DNA from: Desulfovibrio sp. DV
Lineage (GTDB): Bacteria > Desulfobacterota > Desulfovibrionia > Desulfovibrionales > Desulfovibrionaceae
Assembly: GCF_001936595.1 (NCBI RefSeq)
Contig: NZ_MLBG01000018.1
Span: 1-49,807 of the forward strand
Direction of reading: 5' to 3'
Length of the DNA: 49,807 nucleotides
In this document: positions 43,430 through 49,807 of the stretch, one piece after another
Numbering within the stretch: position 1 is the stretch's first letter
Layout of the letters: every line of letters begins with the position of its first letter
The notes under the pieces: model-generated
Database searches by the model: none
Seen by the model: only the letters and a program-made list of their open reading frames with translations
What the model was told of the DNA's origin: nothing
Position numbers and translations under genes: made by a program

Positions 43430-44576
43430 ACGGATCCTTTTTATTGACGACGACGAGCGGATCCTGGCCGGGTTCCGGCGCAATCTCCACGGGCATTTCG
43501 AGGTGGATACGGCGGTTGGGCCCCAGGCCGGCCTGGACAAGGTCCGGGACAACCCGCCCTATGCCGTGGTGGTTTCGGATCTGCGGATGCCGGGTATGGA
43601 CGGCATTGCCGTGCTGGCCAAGGTGCGGGAGCTGCGCCCGGATACGGTGCGCGTCATGCTCACCGGCTTTGCCGAGTTGGAGGCTGCCATTGCCGCCGTC
43701 AACGAGGGCAACATCTTCCGGTTTTTGACCAAGCCCTGCGAGACCGGCTATCTGGTCGGGGCGCTCACTGCCGCCGTGGAGCAGTTCCGGCTGGTCATGG
43801 CCGAGCGGGAGCTTTTGGAAGGCACCTTGCGCGGCAGCCTCAAGATGCTCTCGGAAGTGCTTTCGTTGCTGCGTCCGGAAGTCTACGGCCGGGTGTCCCG
43901 CATCGCTCCCTATGTCCGGCCGCTGTCGCGCCTTTGCGGCGATCCCTCGCCCTGGCAGACGGAAGTGGCGGCCATGCTGTGCCTTATGGGCTATATCATC
44001 CTGCCCGAGGGCATCATTTCCCGGGTGGAGCGCGGCCGGGTCCTTTCCGCCGAGGACGCCGTCGTGTACCGCCAGCACGCCGAGGTGGCGGCCCGGCTGG
44101 TGGCCAACATCCCCCGCATGGCCATCGTGGCCAAGTCCATTGCCTTCCAGGAGAAGAATTTCGACGGCAGCGGCTTTCCCGAAAATGCCCCGAGGGGCAA
44201 GGAGTTGCCGCTTGGGGCGCGCATCCTGCGGGTGCTGCTCGATTTCGACCGTCTGGTCACGGCCGGCCAGGCCAAGGCCGAGGCTTACAAGGCGCTCAAA
44301 CAGACGGTCGGGGCCTATGATCCCGACGTGTTGACCGCTTTCGGCGAGGTGCTCGGCGAGGAAGGCAAGTACGTCATTGTCACGGTGGCCGTAAAAAACC
44401 TGCGCGAAAAAATGATCCTGGCCGAGGACATCTTTGTGGTGCGCGGCGGCCAGAACGCCAAGGTGCTGCCCAAGGGCTACGAACTCTCCTCGGTCTCGCT
44501 TGAGCACATTGCCAAGCTGGCCCGCTACGACAGCATCACCGATCCCATCCGGGTCATCATTCCATCCGATATCTAG
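43422..44576 (+). CDS. Response regulator with degenerate HD-GYP-like output domain
   Basis: 384 residues. Receiver: FIDDDE, Asp53 in VVSDLRMPG, MLTGF and FLTKPC. The output follows the HD-GYP pattern but the catalytic pair is lost: where LLHDIGKI is expected it reads MLCLMGYI near residue 185, and the usual HHE before the GYP loop is FQEKNFDGSGFP near 242. Metal-dependent c-di-GMP hydrolysis is therefore unlikely; binding or protein interaction is more plausible. The ATG at 43422 lies inside the last codons of the HDOD gene. Confidence 0.85.
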   Translation: MNKRILFIDDDERILAGFRRNLHGHFEVDTAVGPQAGLDKVRDNPPYAVVVSDLRMPGMDGIAVLAKVRELRPDTVRVMLTGFAELEAAIAAVNEGNIFRFLTKPCETGYLVGALTAAVEQFRLVMAERELLEGTLRGSLKMLSEVLSLLRPEVYGRVSRIAPYVRPLSRLCGDPSPWQTEVAAMLCLMGYIILPEGIISRVERGRVLSAEDAVVYRQHAEVAARLVANIPRMAIVAKSIAFQEKNFDGSGFPENAPRGKELPLGARILRVLLDFDRLVTAGQAKAEAYKALKQTVGAYDPDVLTAFGEVLGEEGKYVIVTVAVKNLREKMILAEDIFVVRGGQNAKVLPKGYELSSVSLEHIAKLARYDSITDPIRVIIPSDI

Positions 44577-44592
44577 GCCCAGCCGGGCCTAG
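44573..44592. terminator. Hairpin shared by convergent stop codons
   Basis: CTAGGCCC (44573-44580) pairs perfectly with GGGCCTAG (44585-44592). Both stop codons of the convergent genes lie in its arms. A short T run follows on the plus strand. Confidence 0.6.
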
Positions 44593-45029
44593 ATTCCATT
44601 TTTCGTGGAGGACAGGCCCACGCCCGGCCGCCGGGGCCGGGCCGGCAGGCCGGTCCCCTGGGGCTGGCCCGGGGAAAAGGGCTTGGCCGTGCTGCGCAGC
44701 GCCGGCAGGAGGCCGCCGTGGTCGGCCCGCAAGAGCAGCAGGCATGGCAGCAGCAAAAGCGGCGGCAGCAGCAGCAGCCAGGTGAGCACGTCGCGGCCAA
44801 GCAGGAAGGCCCAGGCCCTGGCCAGCGTGTCGCCCTGGGCCAGGGCCGCCGCGTCCGGCAGCCAGTCTTCGGGCACGACGCCGTAGAGCAGGGTATTTGG
44901 CCACACGCCGAGCAGGAGGCGGTAGATGAGTTTGTAGACGGCTGTCAGGCCCGAGCCGCAGGTCCACACGACGAGCAGGCCGGCCGCTGCGGAGGCGACG
45001 TATTTGCGCAAGGAGTCAGATCGTATCAT
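44589..45029 (-). CDS. Small membrane protein, unknown function
   Basis: 146 residues with two clear hydrophobic segments: AAGLLVVWTCGSGLTAVYKLIYRLLL region (about 14-40) and VLTWLLLLPPLLLLPCLLLL (about 81-100). The C-terminal 45 residues are Pro/Gly/Arg-rich and look unstructured. No family recognised. The ATG at 45029 lacks a strong ribosome site. The hybrid kinase gene ends 71 bases upstream on the same strand. Confidence 0.6.
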   Translation of the reverse strand: MIRSDSLRKYVASAAAGLLVVWTCGSGLTAVYKLIYRLLLGVWPNTLLYGVVPEDWLPDAAALAQGDTLARAWAFLLGRDVLTWLLLLPPLLLLPCLLLLRADHGGLLPALRSTAKPFSPGQPQGTGLPARPRRPGVGLSSTKNGI

Positions 45030-45100
45030 GGCGCATCCCTGGCCACGCAGGCGCGCGGTCGGGGATTTCCATGCAAGGACAATGCCTGGGGCCGGCCGGT

Positions 45101-48079
<2,979 letters not shown>

Positions 48080-48426
48080 GTCCGGGGCAAGAGGGGAGGG
48101 AATCGGGCCGGGCCGGAGTGCTTGTGTTCTCCTGGCGCAACAGACGGCGGATTGGGCCGGATTGGTTTCTATCAGGGCTTTTTAGACGCGCTGCTGGCGT
48201 GTTACAGTCTCAATGTCACGGATAGAAGACGTAATCGTGATTGCAGTGAGGGGAAATCACTTTTCAAGTATACGCGATCAGTCTCTTGACAGCCGGTCAA
48301 TCCTTCTTCACCCTCCGGCCACAACAGCTGTCGTAGAGCGGGCAGGGATCGGCAGACCACGTGTTGCGCCGGTCCGGCCCGATGGTCCGGCCCAGCCGGG
48401 CAGCCGACAGGAACAAAGGAGCCGCC
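48080..48426. other. Divergent spacer upstream of the DUF169 gene
   Basis: A 347-base gap. It contains an inverted repeat GTGATT (48237-48242) / AATCAC (48255-48260) and, downstream, CTTGACAG near 48284-48291 that resembles a -35 but lacks a matching -10 at 17 bases. TATACG lies near 48269. A regulator-controlled promoter of the DUF169 gene is likely but not resolved. No ORF or RNA was recognised. Confidence 0.4.
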
Positions 48427-49227
48427 ATGGAAGCGATGACCTACCAGGAGATGCAGCACGTGCTGATGGACGAGCTGCGTCTTATGCATTATCCTATTGC
48501 AATCAAGTACTTTTTTGACCAGTCTGAGCTGGATGCCTTCAAGGCCAAGGCTGAATATTACCTGCCGGCCAAGGCCCTGACCTTTTGCCAGGCCGAACTC
48601 GGTGCGCGCATGGAAGGGCTGACCGTGCTCATGGGCCGGGAGCAGCTTGGCTGTTCCAACGCCAAGTGCGTGTTTGGCTGGAAGGAGATCGACGCGGCCG
48701 AGATCAAGGGCCACCTCAAATACGTGCGCGACCTGGAGCAGGCCGAACGGTTCGTGCGCAGCAAGCCGCGTCTGGCCGGCGAACTGTTGGCCGTGGCCGT
48801 CTCGCCCCTGGCCGATACGATGTTTGCCCCTGACGTCGTGCATTTCTACTGCGACAACATGCAGGCCTACCATCTGGTCGTCGACTGGATGTCGGCCCGG
48901 GACATCCATCCCCTGAGGCCCAACATGACCATCAATTCGGCCGCCTGCGGCGGCAATGTCCAGTGCTTCAACACCGGCGAGGCCAACGTGTTTCTGGCCT
49001 GCAGCGGCAGCTACAACGCCGGGAAGACCGAGCGCGGCGAAATCAACGTGGCCATCCCCGGGGCCGACATCGGCAAGGTGGTGGAGCGTCTGGGCGCGCG
49101 CAAGACGGCCACCGGCGGCGCGTCGCTGACCCGGTCGGGCCATCCCTTCCCGGGGGCCGACATCTGCAAGAACTGTCCGCTGATCGTCTTTAAAAAGGGC
49201 AATGCCCCGGCCGATGCCGAGGGCTGA
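48427..49227 (+). CDS. DUF169 family protein
   Basis: 266 residues from ATG 48427 with AAAGGAG upstream. Typical DUF169 features are a start near MTYQEMQHVLMDELRL, PIAIKYFF, ALTFCQAELGARMEGLTVL, GCSNAKCVFGW, TINSAACGGNVQC and CSGSYNAGKTERGEINVAIPG. Several conserved cysteines are present. The family occurs widely in anaerobes and its biochemical role is not established. It is monocistronic and followed by a terminator. Confidence 0.88.
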   Translation: MEAMTYQEMQHVLMDELRLMHYPIAIKYFFDQSELDAFKAKAEYYLPAKALTFCQAELGARMEGLTVLMGREQLGCSNAKCVFGWKEIDAAEIKGHLKYVRDLEQAERFVRSKPRLAGELLAVAVSPLADTMFAPDVVHFYCDNMQAYHLVVDWMSARDIHPLRPNMTINSAACGGNVQCFNTGEANVFLACSGSYNAGKTERGEINVAIPGADIGKVVERLGARKTATGGASLTRSGHPFPGADICKNCPLIVFKKGNAPADAEG

Positions 49228-49250
49228 TCCGGCCTGATCTGGCGTCTGCG

Positions 49251-49280
49251 AGGCGGTCCCCCCGGGGGCCGCCTTTTTTT
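49251..49280 (+). terminator. Rho-independent terminator after the DUF169 gene
   Basis: AGGCGGTCCC pairs with GGGGCCGCCT (one T-G pair) around a GC loop and is followed by seven T residues (49274-49280). Confidence 0.88.
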
Positions 49281-49438
49281 GCGCCGACGGCGAGGGGTTG
49301 GGCTCGGCCGCTTTGCGCCGGCCGTGGGGCTGGTGTCCCAGGTGGGCGAGAACGCGGGCCGGAGCCGGGGGCCGGGCGGATGCAGCACGGACCAACCCGG
49401 TTGCGGCCCTGCGGGGGAGTTTCGGTCCGGGCAGGCCC

Positions 49439-49603
49439 TTAGACGGCGGTGCGGATGATGGCCCCAAGGCCGGTGTCGAGGAAGTGGCTGGAGATGGCTT
49501 TGGGCGTCGTGTCCGGGACGTTGGACCCCATGCTCGGGCCCAGGCGTTTAGCGGCGAAGTGGCTGGAAGCCAGGGCGACAACCATATCGGCGGTTGAGGT
49601 CAT
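49439..49603 (-). CDS. Small hypothetical ORF (54 residues)
   Basis: From ATG 49603: MTSTADMVVALASSHFAAK, ending LDTGLGAIIRTAV. Almost all third codon positions are G or C, as in neighbouring genes. The tetrapeptide SSHF occurs twice, about 26 residues apart. No good ribosome site precedes the ATG; a strong GGAGGG lies before another ATG (49655) in a different frame that closes after 34 codons. No family recognised. The remaining bases to 49807 and from 49281 to 49438 show nothing definite. Confidence 0.4.
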   Translation of the reverse strand: MTSTADMVVALASSHFAAKRLGPSMGSNVPDTTPKAISSHFLDTGLGAIIRTAV

Positions 49604-49807
49604 GTCGAAGGGGGTCAGCGCCAGGGCGCTCCCACATGCGATCGGATATGGCCATGGCCGCCCTCCAGTCCCGTGCTGCCGGGATGGCCGTCAGGCTAGC
49701 GCGTCGCCGGACGGCCGGCAAGGGATATGCGGATATTTCGGCGAAATGGGCAGCCGCCGGCGGGCGGCCGGAGGCCGGGGCGCAGCCCGATGGGCCGGCG
49801 CAGCGCC

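Noticed and set aside
48202-49581. 459-residue minus-strand ORF over the DUF169 gene
   Set aside because: Antisense to a well-supported gene and through its terminator; low-complexity composition and no ribosome site.

Overview
This GC-rich window looks chromosomal and most resembles the Desulfovibrionaceae (Desulfovibrio/Solidesulfovibrio type). That placement is an inference from the rpsB-tsf-pyrH-frr-uppS order, the short EF-Ts, the dense two-component and chemotaxis signalling, and a recurrent GCCTCCGGCGGCC intergenic hairpin. No plasmid, phage, transposon, CRISPR, rRNA or tRNA was recognised.

Layout. 1-4.2 kb: a large secreted Asp-box propeller lipoprotein and cobT. 4.2-9.7 kb, minus strand: a surface-glycan block with a CMP-sugar synthetase-like enzyme, an 880-residue glycosyltransferase/methyltransferase/glycosyltransferase fusion, and a frameshifted CgeB-like glycosyltransferase. 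9.7-10.6 kb: a CBM48-like small protein and a stand-alone receiver. 10.8-17.9 kb: housekeeping genes plsC, rnj (RNase J), an FAH-family hydrolase, rpsB, tsf, pyrH, frr and uppS. 17.9-19.9 kb: a DUF1330/SDR/NTF2-like set divergent from an HxlR regulator, with overlapping promoters. 20-29 kb: a chemoreceptor, an sRNA array, an OmpR-type two-component system, a hybrid kinase and an orphan periplasmic binding protein. 29-34.7 kb: rnr coupled to a small membrane protein, a PstS-like protein and a histidine kinase. 34.8-49.8 kb: a YgjP-type metallopeptidase, an NlpC/P60 lipoprotein, a diguanylate cyclase, an FAD oxidoreductase, a secreted papain-like protease, two receiver-output regulators, a 992-residue hybrid kinase and a DUF169 protein.

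The most interesting find lies in the 915 bases between the chemoreceptor start and the histidine-kinase stop (21901-22815). Three tandem units on the minus strand each hold a PhoB/OmpR-like box of three CAT-ending half-sites exactly 11 bp apart, a -10-like hexamer exactly 10 bp further on, a C/U-rich transcript of about 135-160 nt, and an intrinsic terminator. They lie directly downstream of genes for an OmpR-family regulator and its kinase. I infer three paralogous small RNAs controlled by that system, whose CUCCUCC-like segments could pair with Shine-Dalgarno sequences.

Three genes appear frameshifted. In plsC and the diguanylate cyclase the junction is a T tract (T9 and T7) where T8 would restore the frame; in the CgeB-like glycosyltransferase it is one extra C. 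These could be sequencing errors, phase-variable tracts or slippage sites; sequence alone cannot decide.
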